Shown piece after piece: positions 45,333 to 54,472 of a stretch of DNA of 64,000 nt. Position 1 is the first letter of the stretch, and each line of letters begins with the position of its first letter. A model generated the notes under the pieces. It saw only the letters and a program-made list of their open reading frames with translations, did no database searches and was not told the origin of the DNA. The translations under genes and the position numbers were made by a program. The DNA is from Aquimarina sp. TRL1 (GTDB lineage Bacteria; Bacteroidota; Bacteroidia; Flavobacteriales; Flavobacteriaceae): assembly GCF_013365535.1 (NCBI RefSeq), contig NZ_CP053590.1:3958501-4022500 (forward strand), read 5' to 3'.

Positions 45333-48300
45333 TTAATATTCAGTTTCTAGGGGAATTTTAAATTGTATTTGTGTACCTTTTACGGTTTGATCATCATCAA
45401 TGATCTCACTAATTTTCAGCGCATCTTTTCCTGAAATAGAAACTAATCTTTCTTCCGTTACAGTAAGTGCCATTGATTGATGATCTGTACTGGTTTTTGA
45501 TTTTTGAGATTGAAAAATACCAACCCCATTATCAAGTACACTGCAATATAAGAAATCTTCACTGGTATGAAATGATATTTTTAGGTGTCCAGGGTAGATT
45601 GCTTTAAGAATTCCATGCCGAATGGCATTTTCTACAAAAGGTTGAATTAACATAGGGGGAATTAGAATCTCTTCTGGATCATGTTCTGTATCTGTATTAA
45701 TTTCATAAGTAAACAGCTTGCTGGACATCAGCTGTTCAATTTCGATATAGTGTTTTATAGTTTTTATTTCCTGATCCAGGGAGATATAATCTTTTCTCGA
45801 ATTATATAGAGTTTCTCTTAGTAATACAGCAAATGTATTTATTGTTGTATTCATACGTTCAGGATCCCGGGTTCCCATAGCCTTAATACCATTCAGTACA
45901 TTAAAGATAAAATGAGGATTCATTTGTAGTCGCAATGCTTTCTGCTCTAATGATAAAAGGTGATTCTTAAGTTCTAATCTTTCCCGTTCAATTTTCCCGG
46001 CACGTTTTACTCGTCTGATATAGGAAGCAGTTATAACGAGTAATAAAAAGATACTAAGCCCTACCATGGACCATTGAAACCATACTTTTTCATAGATGGG
46101 ACTATCTATAAAAAAATGAAATGATATCGGATTACTTTCCTGCCATCGGTAGTTTCTGGATTGTGCTGTGAAAGTATGAGGACCATATGCTAACCCTGCC
46201 AGATTTTGCTTACTATCGGTTGACCAATCACTCCATTCCGAATTGTTGAGTTTAAACCGGTATTCGATATCCTGTGGGTGATCGATATCTACTGTTATAT
46301 AATCAAAGGATAGTTCAGTTTGTTCTGGGGTAAGTTGTAGTACTTTTTCTTCTTGTACCCATTGGTTGAGGTTGATGGAATCAATACTTTTATAGGATAC
46401 TTCTATATTTTCAAAATAAATAGAGGGAGCATGGCTTCGTTTTTCAATAGTTGAAGGCTTGTATTTGGTTAATCCGTATATGGCTCCAAACCACAAGTTC
46501 CCATCGTCGTCTTTAGTAGCTGCATTAAGGCAGGTTTCAATCCCCAGAAAACCATCGTTTCTTCCATAATGAAACACATCGAGAATCGCCCCCTTTTTAT
46601 CCAGACTAATTTTATCGACACCACTTTCACTTCCAGCCCATAAATACCCTTCATTATCGAAGATAATTTGATAAATATTGTTAGAATACAGTTTTTTGAC
46701 ACCTTTTAATTGTGTGAAGTATGGTTTGTCGGTCATTTTTGCAGCCCAAATACCTTTTCCAGCGGTTCCGATATAAATAATTCCTTTGTGAAATAAAATA
46801 GAACGGATAGAGGTTTTTTGCTTGATGATACTATCGAAATGAAAGACGTTATTGTTTAGGATGTATCCTAAATGACCGTTTTGGGTACTGTACCAAACCC
46901 TTCCCAGCGAATCTGTCTTCATATCATTAATAAGCAAGTCTTTAATCCCCTGTTTTTTTCTAAAAACTGTAAGTTCTTGTATCTTTTTTTGATCAGGGTC
47001 AAATTGAAATTTGAAAATACCTGAAGAATAAGAAGCTGCCCAGATCGTATTTTTATGCGCATTGAGTACTTTAATCCAATCAGAAGGGAGTTTTTTATAG
47101 GTCGCTTTATCAATGACATAATCCGTACTCACTTTTTTTCGTATTGTGTCAATACTGGGTAATGTAGCGATACTACTATCAATTACAATACTGTCTCTAT
47201 ATGAAAAACGCCTATAGAGAATTCCTTTTCCTTCGGTACCAGCCCATAGGCTTCCTTTAGAATCATGTGTAATTGTTTTGATACGGACATCTGATAATGA
47301 TGGATGTTGTTCGAAGTGTGTAACACCACTGGAATCAATTTGAACCAGTCCGGCTTCAGAGTTAGAAGCCCATATATTATTTTTGATATGATGAACCGCA
47401 TATACCCGGTTGCCTTTTAAGCCATTGTTTTTATTATAATGAATAAAATTATTCGTAAAATATTTATAAAAACCGCCTCCTACAGTTGCAATCCATATAT
47501 TGTCATGTGTATCGGTAAATGTCTTTTTTATATGAGAAACAGCAAGCCCTTTTCTTCGGTTTATTTTTTCTTTTATATGGTAGTTATGTAAGTCTAAAAT
47601 AATAATACCCGCATTATCAGTAGCCATCCATAGTTCATTTTCTTTTTGAAATGACAGTTGGTTAATTCTGATATTTCGGTGCCTGATCCAGATGTTTTCA
47701 TAACTTTTTCCACGAGTATTAATTCGTAAAATTCCCGTGTTGGCTACGGCAGCATAGAGAATATGCTGATGCATTCGGGCTGTAGTAAAATGATAGGGAC
47801 TATGAAGGTCAATAATACTAGCATTTTGTTGTAGAGAATTGAGCTTCCACAATCCTTTATCTGTTGCAATCCAATATAGTTTTCCATCGTATACAATATC
47901 TTTAATACTACTGGTATTGATTTTGGGGTGGAGGGGAACCTTTTGGATTCCATTTGATTTGTTATACGTATATAATCCGATCGTACTACTGAGATATAGC
48001 GTATTTTTTATCGTGAATATTTTGTTGATTCTGGGACCTTCTACATGATAAAAACTTGATTTAGTCTTTAAAGATAATCCTCGCTTTGTACCAATAAAAA
48101 GCGTATCAGCCTGATATAATAAAGCGTTGATATAATTAGATGGCAATCCCTGGTTCTCATTCCATACTTTTATTTCATCTCCATCAAAACGACAAAGACC
48201 GCCTCCTTGTGTTCCAATCCACAAATACCCTTTATCATCCTGTATGATATCAAATACTTCTGATTGCGGTAACCCATCTTCAGAAGAATAGGCTCTTAGT

Positions 48301-48377
48301 TGACTATTTTGAGCTGTTGATAGTAGCGGAAGAAAGAAGAATAAAAGTTGCACATATCGATATAGAAATGATTGCAT
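45333..48377 (-). CDS. Two-component propeller sensor histidine kinase (LytS type)
   Basis: About 1014 residues from the ATG at 48377, which gives a signal peptide (LFFFLPLLSTAQ). The periplasmic part is a ligand-sensing double beta-propeller of repeats like LWIGTQGGGLCRFDGD, followed by a Y_Y_Y domain (about 690-760), one membrane segment near 770-790 (MVGLSIFLLLVITASYI), and a LytS/His_kinase domain with His822 (LQMNPHFIFNVLNGIKAM) and ATPase motifs ENAIRHGILKA and LDNGVGIF. Reg_prop kinases of this kind often detect polysaccharides. The extension to 48428 is rejected because it overlaps the predicted promoter. Confidence 0.93.
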   Translation of the reverse strand: MQSFLYRYVQLLFFFLPLLSTAQNSQLRAYSSEDGLPQSEVFDIIQDDKGYLWIGTQGGGLCRFDGDEIKVWNENQGLPSNYINALLYQADTLFIGTKRGLSLKTKSSFYHVEGPRINKIFTIKNTLYLSSTIGLYTYNKSNGIQKVPLHPKINTSSIKDIVYDGKLYWIATDKGLWKLNSLQQNASIIDLHSPYHFTTARMHQHILYAAVANTGILRINTRGKSYENIWIRHRNIRINQLSFQKENELWMATDNAGIIILDLHNYHIKEKINRRKGLAVSHIKKTFTDTHDNIWIATVGGGFYKYFTNNFIHYNKNNGLKGNRVYAVHHIKNNIWASNSEAGLVQIDSSGVTHFEQHPSLSDVRIKTITHDSKGSLWAGTEGKGILYRRFSYRDSIVIDSSIATLPSIDTIRKKVSTDYVIDKATYKKLPSDWIKVLNAHKNTIWAASYSSGIFKFQFDPDQKKIQELTVFRKKQGIKDLLINDMKTDSLGRVWYSTQNGHLGYILNNNVFHFDSIIKQKTSIRSILFHKGIIYIGTAGKGIWAAKMTDKPYFTQLKGVKKLYSNNIYQIIFDNEGYLWAGSESGVDKISLDKKGAILDVFHYGRNDGFLGIETCLNAATKDDDGNLWFGAIYGLTKYKPSTIEKRSHAPSIYFENIEVSYKSIDSINLNQWVQEEKVLQLTPEQTELSFDYITVDIDHPQDIEYRFKLNNSEWSDWSTDSKQNLAGLAYGPHTFTAQSRNYRWQESNPISFHFFIDSPIYEKVWFQWSMVGLSIFLLLVITASYIRRVKRAGKIERERLELKNHLLSLEQKALRLQMNPHFIFNVLNGIKAMGTRDPERMNTTINTFAVLLRETLYNSRKDYISLDQEIKTIKHYIEIEQLMSSKLFTYEINTDTEHDPEEILIPPMLIQPFVENAIRHGILKAIYPGHLKISFHTSEDFLYCSVLDNGVGIFQSQKSKTSTDHQSMALTVTEERLVSISGKDALKISEIIDDDQTVKGTQIQFKIPLETEY

Positions 48378-48427
48378 AAGAAGAACCGAAGTGTTTTTAT
48401 GATATTTATCTCGTTCTGTGAGTATCA

Positions 48428-48435
48428 CAAATATA
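48428..48435 (-). promoter_or_regulatory. -7 box of the propeller kinase/LytTR operon
   Basis: TATATTTG on the minus strand matches TAnnTTTG exactly, 50 bp before the ATG at 48377. No TTG at the standard spacing was found. Confidence 0.4.
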
Positions 48436-48459
48436 AATAAACCAATTTATTGTATCATA

Positions 48460-48498
48460 GAAAAAGCCGACTATTCCTCACGTAATAGAATAGCCGGC
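48460..48498 (-). terminator. Terminator of the gene at 48557-49123
   Basis: Arms GCCGGCTATTC / GAATAGTCGGC (10 of 11 paired canonically, one G-T) with an 11-nt loop and a T-run on the minus strand. Confidence 0.75.
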
Positions 48499-48556
48499 GA
48501 ATAGACAAAAGGATTCCCCTTCTTTTGTATACTTGTTGTTGAGTTTGTGTTAATAG

Positions 48557-49123
48557 TTAGTTGCTTGTTATAGCTGTAGACTGAGAAGGGGCGTAATTCA
48601 TGTTATTCCATGTGAAACTTTCTTTTGTGGTCACAAATCCTTTATTGTGCGAATCTGTATAGGTAGTTTTAGTTTTTAAGATATTATTTTTAATACCGTG
48701 TTGCTGATTTGGAAATGTATATTGAAAATCAGCATTAGAATTTGTACAATACACATTGGTTAGATTAGGAAGTTTGATTACTTTGTTCTCATCTGTAAGC
48801 ATATAATATAATGCATCTACATGAGCACAACACCCCAGGTATTCAACTTCTATTTTTATAACTTCAGTGATACCCTCTAATCCAGGAGTTTTATTGACAG
48901 ATAAGAAGATACCCTCAAACAATTCTGTGTCTTCTATAGTAAAAGAAACCAGCGATTTATCGTTATCACTATTCTGATATAAATCAATCACATACGATGG
49001 ATATTCTTTACCTGTTTTTTTGATCGTTTTCGTGTAAATGTAGTCAGTAGAAGCTGTGAACTCTTGACCACTAATTGTGTGTAAACTCAAAATCAAGATA
49101 AATATAAAAGCTATTTTTTTCAT
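48557..49123 (-). CDS. Secreted hypothetical protein
   Basis: A 188-residue protein with signal peptide MKKIAFIFILILSLHTISGQ. The mature part is strand-rich and has a paired cysteine motif (EYLGCCAHVDALYYM). I do not recognise a family. It is transcribed alone. Its leader carries a hairpin (49172-49201) and its upstream region a pair of direct repeats (49272-49305) whose 21-bp period suits a LytTR regulator such as the one encoded next door; this link is inference. Confidence 0.7.
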   Translation of the reverse strand: MKKIAFIFILILSLHTISGQEFTASTDYIYTKTIKKTGKEYPSYVIDLYQNSDNDKSLVSFTIEDTELFEGIFLSVNKTPGLEGITEVIKIEVEYLGCCAHVDALYYMLTDENKVIKLPNLTNVYCTNSNADFQYTFPNQQHGIKNNILKTKTTYTDSHNKGFVTTKESFTWNNMNYAPSQSTAITSN

Positions 49124-49171
49124 CTGTTTGGATTTTAATGATTACTGAATAACATCGTTTTTTGTTATATG

Positions 49172-49201
49172 GAAACGGATTGCATAAGGCAAATCCGTTT
49201 C
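49172..49201 (-). other. Leader hairpin of the secreted protein gene
   Basis: Ten-bp perfect arms (GAAACGGATT / AATCCGTTTC) and a 10-nt loop, 49 bp before the ATG at 49123. No T-run follows on the minus strand, so a terminator is unlikely; a leader structure or operator is possible. Confidence 0.45.
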
Positions 49202-49271
49202 TCATATTTTGAAAATATTCCGATGATTTGTGATGTAAATGTACAGTCAAAACACATGAGAAATGTAGGTA

Positions 49272-49305
49272 AACTAGAATTCGTCGATACCTAACTAGAA
49301 TTCGT
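49272..49305. repeat. Direct repeat pair AACTAGAATTCGT, 21-bp period
   Basis: Identical 13-mers at 49272-49284 and 49293-49305 separated by 8 bp. The 21-bp period puts both on the same DNA face, the layout of LytTR binding sites. Confidence 0.5.
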
Positions 49306-49605
49306 TTTTGATAGTGTATTGCATTGTAGTTATCTGCTTAATATTACAGCATAACAAGCAATTTCTAAAGGACTGACTCTTCTGGTATAGAGAAAAGGAC
49401 TATACCGTATTGAAACAGATAATGTTATGGGATCTCTGTTGTAGTCAACCTGTGATAGAATGCCATTATGGTTATAAAATATTAGAAAGAGCATCAGTTT
49501 GTTGTTTGTTAAAAAAATAACATTAAAATGAAATTTTAAACATGAATAGTAGTAACTTCGATTTCTCTAAAAACAATTTATCAACGAGAGATATCGAATT
49601 TGTAT

Positions 49606-50775
49606 ATGAAATTACTACTGGATTTCATTTTAGTAATGGGACTATTGGTAAATAGTATGATTCTGTTTATACTTTTTAAAAATGAGCATAAAGAATATCA
49701 CAGGAGAATATTATTTGCTATCTTTTTTTTGGTATTGTTAGTATTGATATGTTTCTACGGATTTCTACATAAAATACCATTTCTGTTTTATAGCACTTTT
49801 GTTTTTGAAGATGTATCAAATGTTTGTTTTGGTCCTTTATTATTACTCTATGTAAAGTCCATTTTTTTACCAACAGATTCATTGATAAAGAAGAATCTGA
49901 TACATTTTATTATTCCTTTCTTTTATCTCATATTTATCAGTATACCATTTCTTGTTTCTACATGGAGTCAGTTGTTTATTTTTTCCTATCTCGAATATGT
50001 TGAAGATCTATCTTCATTATCAATTATTTATTCTTTGATATATTGTTTTGTATCGTTGAATGTCTTGAAAAAAGTTCGTCATATCATGGAGCATTATTAT
50101 TCCAATACCAGTGGAATAGATTTGATATGGATAAAAAAACTATTATATGGAGGTATTATCGTTATCAGCCTGGATATTTTTACGACCATCATGGAGTTGT
50201 TGATAGATGAAAAAGAACTACCGTTTAATTCATTTTATGTTATAGCAATAGGAGTTAGTGTATTTGTTGGATATGTGGGGTATTATGGGATTATGCAATC
50301 AAAGGTACTATTACCTGAGTTTTTACTAAAAGACACATTCGATATAGAAAAAAAGTCTTCTGGAGGTACTGCTGTAAAAGAACAAAAGAAAGGGGAAGAA
50401 ATAGATGCTTCAGAAGTGAAAGAACAGATTGGGTTATTAAAAAAAATAATGAGAGAAGACAAACCTTTTCTAGACCCCAATATATCGTTGAAATCATTAG
50501 CGTCCTTAATTTCGATAACAGATAAAAAACTATCAGCATTATTAAATCAATATATGAACATATCGTTTTATGATTATATAAATGGATATCGGGTAGAGGA
50601 GGTAAAGAAAAAAATAAATGATAGAACTTTTGATCATCTTACCTTATTGGCAATAGCATATGACAGTGGATTTAATTCAAAAACAAGCTTCAATAGAATT
50701 TTTAAAAAAATAGAAGGAATCTCTCCATCCGAATACAAAAAACTTCATTCAGATAGCAATACAAAACAGCTATAA
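49606..50775 (+). CDS. Membrane-bound AraC family transcriptional regulator
   Basis: About 389 residues from the ATG at 49606 (a TTG two codons earlier is possible). The N-terminal 230 residues form six to seven membrane helices (LLLDFILVMGLLVNSMILFI, NLIHFIIPFFYLIFISIPFL), a linker, then an AraC helix-turn-helix domain about 290-385 (NISLKSLASLISITDKKLSA, FYDYINGYRVEEVK, LLAIAYDSGFNSKTSFNRIF). Such regulators in Bacteroidota sense a signal in or across the membrane and bind DNA from there. Monocistronic. Confidence 0.88.
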   Translation: MKLLLDFILVMGLLVNSMILFILFKNEHKEYHRRILFAIFFLVLLVLICFYGFLHKIPFLFYSTFVFEDVSNVCFGPLLLLYVKSIFLPTDSLIKKNLIHFIIPFFYLIFISIPFLVSTWSQLFIFSYLEYVEDLSSLSIIYSLIYCFVSLNVLKKVRHIMEHYYSNTSGIDLIWIKKLLYGGIIVISLDIFTTIMELLIDEKELPFNSFYVIAIGVSVFVGYVGYYGIMQSKVLLPEFLLKDTFDIEKKSSGGTAVKEQKKGEEIDASEVKEQIGLLKKIMREDKPFLDPNISLKSLASLISITDKKLSALLNQYMNISFYDYINGYRVEEVKKKINDRTFDHLTLLAIAYDSGFNSKTSFNRIFKKIEGISPSEYKKLHSDSNTKQL

Positions 50776-51337
50776 ATAAACTACCTGGGGCATTCGTTAG
50801 AAACAAATTTTCAATTTTATGGCAAGTGTCTAAGGATGTTATACTCTTTGGCGGTGCCAATAAAGATAAAAATAAGTTAGTCACAAATGTGTCAGGTATA
50901 AGAGTATAATGTACTATTTCTTTGCAGGATATATAAGGCTGTATTATTCCGTATGGATAAAAATGTATACATGAGAAATCTATCAGATACGTTTCGATAC
51001 GATTCAGAAAAAAAATAGAAAAAATTCCCTTATTAGATAGTAAAACAGAGTTTTAAAAAAGGTATCAAGTCTTCTATTGGGGCGAATAAAAGGTTGAACC
51101 ATTGTTTATTTGTTGTAAAAGTAGATGCTGTTGATATTTGGAGACTTCCCGATGATCAAAAGAGATAATTTTTAGAGAATAGGCTTTAAAAAGACCCATA
51201 AAAATAAGAGAAAGCCTGTAACAATTTTCTGATTGAAGACATTAGTATATAGAGCAGCTAACGAATCATTTATAAAGTAAGTGACACGTAAAAAAACATT
51301 ATAAAATTATTTGTACACAGAAATTAATAACCCCTCC
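50776..51337. other. Intergenic region, nothing definite
   Basis: A 562-bp AT-rich stretch between two AraC-type genes on the same strand. A 7-bp AGGCTTT / AAAGCCT dyad at 51181-51217 has a long loop. No coding potential, promoter match or RNA fold was convincing. Confidence 0.35.
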
Positions 51338-53053
51338 ATGAGCAAATTGTATTTTATTCCTTTTTTGATTCTTTTTTCTGTACACGGACAACAAGACTCC
51401 CAGGAGTACTCCTATTGGCGTCAAAAAACAGATGAATTTTACAGAATACATAATGACAGTACAATGCATTATGCCAAAAAGATGCAAGAAACTGCAACTT
51501 CATCCTGTCAATATGTCGATGGAGTAATGTTCGAAGCGAATGCTATCTATTTTTCGAGAGATTGTGAAGCGTCAAAACAGCTATGCAAAAATATTTTGGG
51601 AAAACTGGATAAAATACAAGATGAAAAATGCTATTTGCGATTAAAATCCCATGTTCTAGGCAGGCTGATGTATATAGAAAAGTGCTTAGGGAATTACACA
51701 AAAGCACTGGAATATATAGAGATGAATAAGAAGTTGTTAAAAGCGACTAAAGAACCCCCCTCGAAAAGATCAGCAATCTCCGTATTGTATCAATCAGCAT
51801 TGATATATAAAGAATTAGGGAGGTATCAAGAAGCAATAACAACTTTACATAATATTTTGCTTGATGATGCCACAAGTTTATTAAGCAATCTTTCAATCCC
51901 ATCTATTTATATGGCTTTGGGAGATTTATATATAAAAAACTATGAAGTTTCTCAGCAACAGACAGATCTTGATTCGGCAGAGATATATTATGAAAAACAC
52001 TTTGAACAAGCTAAAGACCTCAAGGGGCAAGAAGCTTATACCAAACAATTGAATTTTATTAATAAAGGCGTTATTGCACAACATAAAGGAAATACGAAAG
52101 AAGCGCTATCATATTTTAAAAGGGCAAAAAAAATCCCCTTGATAGAGATCAGACATTTTACGGACCAAAAAATAGATTTTCTAATAGCAGAAACATTCGA
52201 TAAATTAAAAAAACCAGATTCTGTTATCTATTACGGCAATCAATTCCTGAAAAAAAATGAAAAATACGCAAGGAATGATCAGTTAAAGTTGGAATGTTAT
52301 ACATTATTAGCCAATGCACACCATCAGCTACAGGAGCTACAAAAAGCCTATAATTTTTCAGCCCTGGCCTTAATCGAAAACAGTAAACTAGACACCTTAA
52401 AAAGTAAAGGCTTGGATAAACTTAATTTTTTAGCCTTAAAACAGATACAGGAAGAAAATGAGTTGTTATTGTTGGAGCAAAAGAAGTCATTTTGGTTTCA
52501 ACATAAGATCATTGTTGCTGTAGGATTAATACTTTTATTAATAGTCATTGGGCGCTTTTGTTGTACCGAAATTTCAAAAAAGAAAAAGAAGAAAGAGAAA
52601 GAGCTTTTAGCAGGGAAAACCAGGATAAAAGAGACAGAAGTAGTTAATCTAAAGGAGGAAGTATCCCCACCACAAACCATGCAGTTGAACATTAAAAAAG
52701 AGATTGTAGAAAAGGTTATAGAAGGGCTTACAAAACTAGAAAAGGAAAAAGCATTTTTACGAGATGATTTTAACCTTAATTATATAGCCAAAGAGCTAGG
52801 AAGTAATACTTCATATGTCTCGAAAATAATAAATCACCATACAGAAAAAACAGTAAAAGAGTATATTAATAATTTACGTATTCAATATATAATGAAAGCA
52901 TTGCGGGAAGAACCTCGATTAAGGAAACACTCGTTAGATGCAATAGCAAAAGATGTAGGATACTCTAATGCTTCTTCTTTTTCTAAAATATTTAAAAAGA
53001 ATGTAGGAGTATGTCCTTCTCACTATATCAGAGAGTTAAAAGAAGTCGTATAA
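51338..53053 (+). CDS. TPR sensor AraC family transcriptional regulator
   Basis: About 571 residues from the ATG at 51338, which begins a signal peptide (MSKLYFIPFLILFSVHG); a TTG frame to 51311 adds nine polar residues and is less likely. The periplasmic part is TPR helices (about 30-350: ALIYKELGRYQEAITTLHNI, YTLLANAHHQLQELQKAYNF), followed by one membrane segment (IIVAVGLILLLIVIG), a coiled lysine-rich linker, and an AraC DNA-binding domain (about 470-570: FNLNYIAKELGSNTSYVSKI, IAKDVGYSNASSFSKIFKKN). A one-component transmembrane regulator; target unknown. Confidence 0.9.
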   Translation: MSKLYFIPFLILFSVHGQQDSQEYSYWRQKTDEFYRIHNDSTMHYAKKMQETATSSCQYVDGVMFEANAIYFSRDCEASKQLCKNILGKLDKIQDEKCYLRLKSHVLGRLMYIEKCLGNYTKALEYIEMNKKLLKATKEPPSKRSAISVLYQSALIYKELGRYQEAITTLHNILLDDATSLLSNLSIPSIYMALGDLYIKNYEVSQQQTDLDSAEIYYEKHFEQAKDLKGQEAYTKQLNFINKGVIAQHKGNTKEALSYFKRAKKIPLIEIRHFTDQKIDFLIAETFDKLKKPDSVIYYGNQFLKKNEKYARNDQLKLECYTLLANAHHQLQELQKAYNFSALALIENSKLDTLKSKGLDKLNFLALKQIQEENELLLLEQKKSFWFQHKIIVAVGLILLLIVIGRFCCTEISKKKKKKEKELLAGKTRIKETEVVNLKEEVSPPQTMQLNIKKEIVEKVIEGLTKLEKEKAFLRDDFNLNYIAKELGSNTSYVSKIINHHTEKTVKEYINNLRIQYIMKALREEPRLRKHSLDAIAKDVGYSNASSFSKIFKKNVGVCPSHYIRELKEVV

Positions 53054-53143
53054 CCCTTACTTATTGATCGACTCCACGATAATTCCTATTGGTTGAAATC
53101 ATACGCTTTCTTTTACTATTTTAGTAGCTAAACAATCAAAAAA

Positions 53144-53521
53144 ATGGGAATACTAAATAAATTGTTAGGGAATGCCAGCGAAGTCTCTATTGATAAACTT
53201 CAGGAAAAATATGGACAACTCCTTATTGAAAAGGAAGAAATAGAATTAGGATTTATGCTGCTGAGAGATGTGTTTATGTTTACGAATAAGCGTTTAATCT
53301 TAATAGATGTACAAGGGCTTACAGGTAGCAAAGTAGAATATAAGTTCTTACCCTATAAAAACATTTCCAGATTTTCTCTCGAGACAGCAGGGACATTTGA
53401 TTTGGATGCAGAACTAAAAATCTGGATATCGAGTGAGAATACCCCCACAGTGAGCAAAAAATTTAATAAGAGTATTGATATTTATGAAGTGCAAAGATAT
53501 CTGGCTACAAAAGTCATGTAA
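53144..53521 (+). CDS. Bacterial PH domain protein
   Basis: A 125-residue cytoplasmic protein resembling PF08000 (bPH_1): LRDVFMFTNKRLILIDVQG, EYKFLPYKNISRFSLETAG and ELKIWISS form the typical seven-strand pattern, ending in a helix (DIYEVQRYLATKV). Function is unknown; homologs often form oligomeric rings. It lies 90 bp after the AraC gene and 36 bp before the next small gene. Confidence 0.82.
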   Translation: MGILNKLLGNASEVSIDKLQEKYGQLLIEKEEIELGFMLLRDVFMFTNKRLILIDVQGLTGSKVEYKFLPYKNISRFSLETAGTFDLDAELKIWISSENTPTVSKKFNKSIDIYEVQRYLATKVM

Positions 53522-53557
53522 GTAGACTTAGTTAGTAGCTGTTAATTCCATGAAATT

Positions 53558-53989
53558 ATGAGAATACAAGATTGTATAAAGCTTGCTGGTATTTATTGTC
53601 TTCTATGGATAACAACTAGCTCTTGTCGGTCTGATATTAGCAGTGAAAAACATCAGGCTTGGGAAGTTTTTACAAAAAAAATAGAAACAGGAGATGTAGC
53701 ATATTTGTTAGCACATTCACTAGATACGATTGATTGTGTAGACTGTAATCAGAGAGCAGACCAACAACGATTCCCTGCCTGGCTAGTATATAAGAACTAC
53801 AGAGACCGATTATACAATAAGAATGAGTTAAATAACAGATCATATACGGTTTATGAGGACGATTCCATTGTACGAATCAGTTATGAGTTTCAAGAGAATA
53901 TTTTTAGGCTAGAAGGATGGAATCGAATTTATATGTTTAGAAAAAAAAACGATACATACTGGTTTGAAGGAATGATTACTATTCCATAA
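53558..53989 (+). CDS. Hypothetical lipoprotein
   Basis: A 143-residue protein with a lipoprotein signal (GIYCLLWITTSSCRSD). The mature part contains a CVDCN pair and an aromatic strand region (YMFRKKNDTYWFEGMITI). No family recognised. It follows the PH-domain gene by 36 bp and probably shares its transcript. Confidence 0.65.
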   Translation: MRIQDCIKLAGIYCLLWITTSSCRSDISSEKHQAWEVFTKKIETGDVAYLLAHSLDTIDCVDCNQRADQQRFPAWLVYKNYRDRLYNKNELNNRSYTVYEDDSIVRISYEFQENIFRLEGWNRIYMFRKKNDTYWFEGMITIP

Positions 53990-54012
53990 CATAATCACAA
54001 TACTTTAGTAAG

Positions 54013-54044
54013 CTCAAGAAGTGTTTGCTAAAACACTTCTTGAG
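54013..54044. terminator. Hairpin between convergent genes
   Basis: Fourteen-bp perfect arms (CTCAAGAAGTGTTT and its complement) with a GCTA loop, between the hypothetical lipoprotein and DUF3293 genes. T-runs on both sides are poor, so efficiency is uncertain. Confidence 0.55.
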
Positions 54045-54055
54045 TTATTAGGGGG

Positions 54056-54472
54056 TTACGTCACGAGAACACATAATCGGGGAGGGGTGAGAATATTACC
54101 ATAAACGATGGCATTTTGTTCAAAAAGCTTCCCGATTTGTTTTGCCTTATCAATAGTTAGGTTATAGATAAAAAGACTTTTTTCAGCTTCCCAGTTAGCA
54201 TCAGCAGGAACCCCCAGAGCATTAATACTACAAAGCTTATTTTGAACCAAATAAGTTTTGAGTATCTGTTGCCGGTTTTCGTTTTCTACATTGGAACACA
54301 GCATAGAATAAGGGTTGTATGCAGTTATAATTGCCCAGGAAAGTACTTTTTTTTCCTCGCACCATTTTTTAAACCTCCCATTTTTATGTCCTATTTTTAG
54401 AGAAATAGGAAGGCTACCCTGACTGATCTGATAGGTTGTCTCTAAATAGGCGTTGTATAAGCTTGTTTCCAT
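54056..54472 (-). CDS. DUF3293 protein
   Basis: A 138-residue soluble protein. LYNAYLETTYQISQGSLPIS, AIITAYNPYSMLCSNVENEN and RQQILKTYLVQ fit the DUF3293 family, unknown in function but widespread. Its first 31 bases overlap the end of the HDIFGH-motif gene in another frame, so translation is probably coupled. Third gene of a three-gene operon starting at 56422. Confidence 0.8.
   Translation of the reverse strand: METSLYNAYLETTYQISQGSLPISLKIGHKNGRFKKWCEEKKVLSWAIITAYNPYSMLCSNVENENRQQILKTYLVQNKLCSINALGVPADANWEAEKSLFIYNLTIDKAKQIGKLFEQNAIVYGNILTPPRLCVLVT

Larger units (their letters stand above)
49124..49605. other. Divergent intergenic region with hairpin and direct repeats
   Basis: A 482-bp spacer between the secreted protein gene and an AraC-type regulator gene. 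It holds the leader hairpin, the direct repeats and, close to the AraC gene, TAACTTCG at 49553-49560, a weak -7 candidate. No coding potential was seen. Confidence 0.4.
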
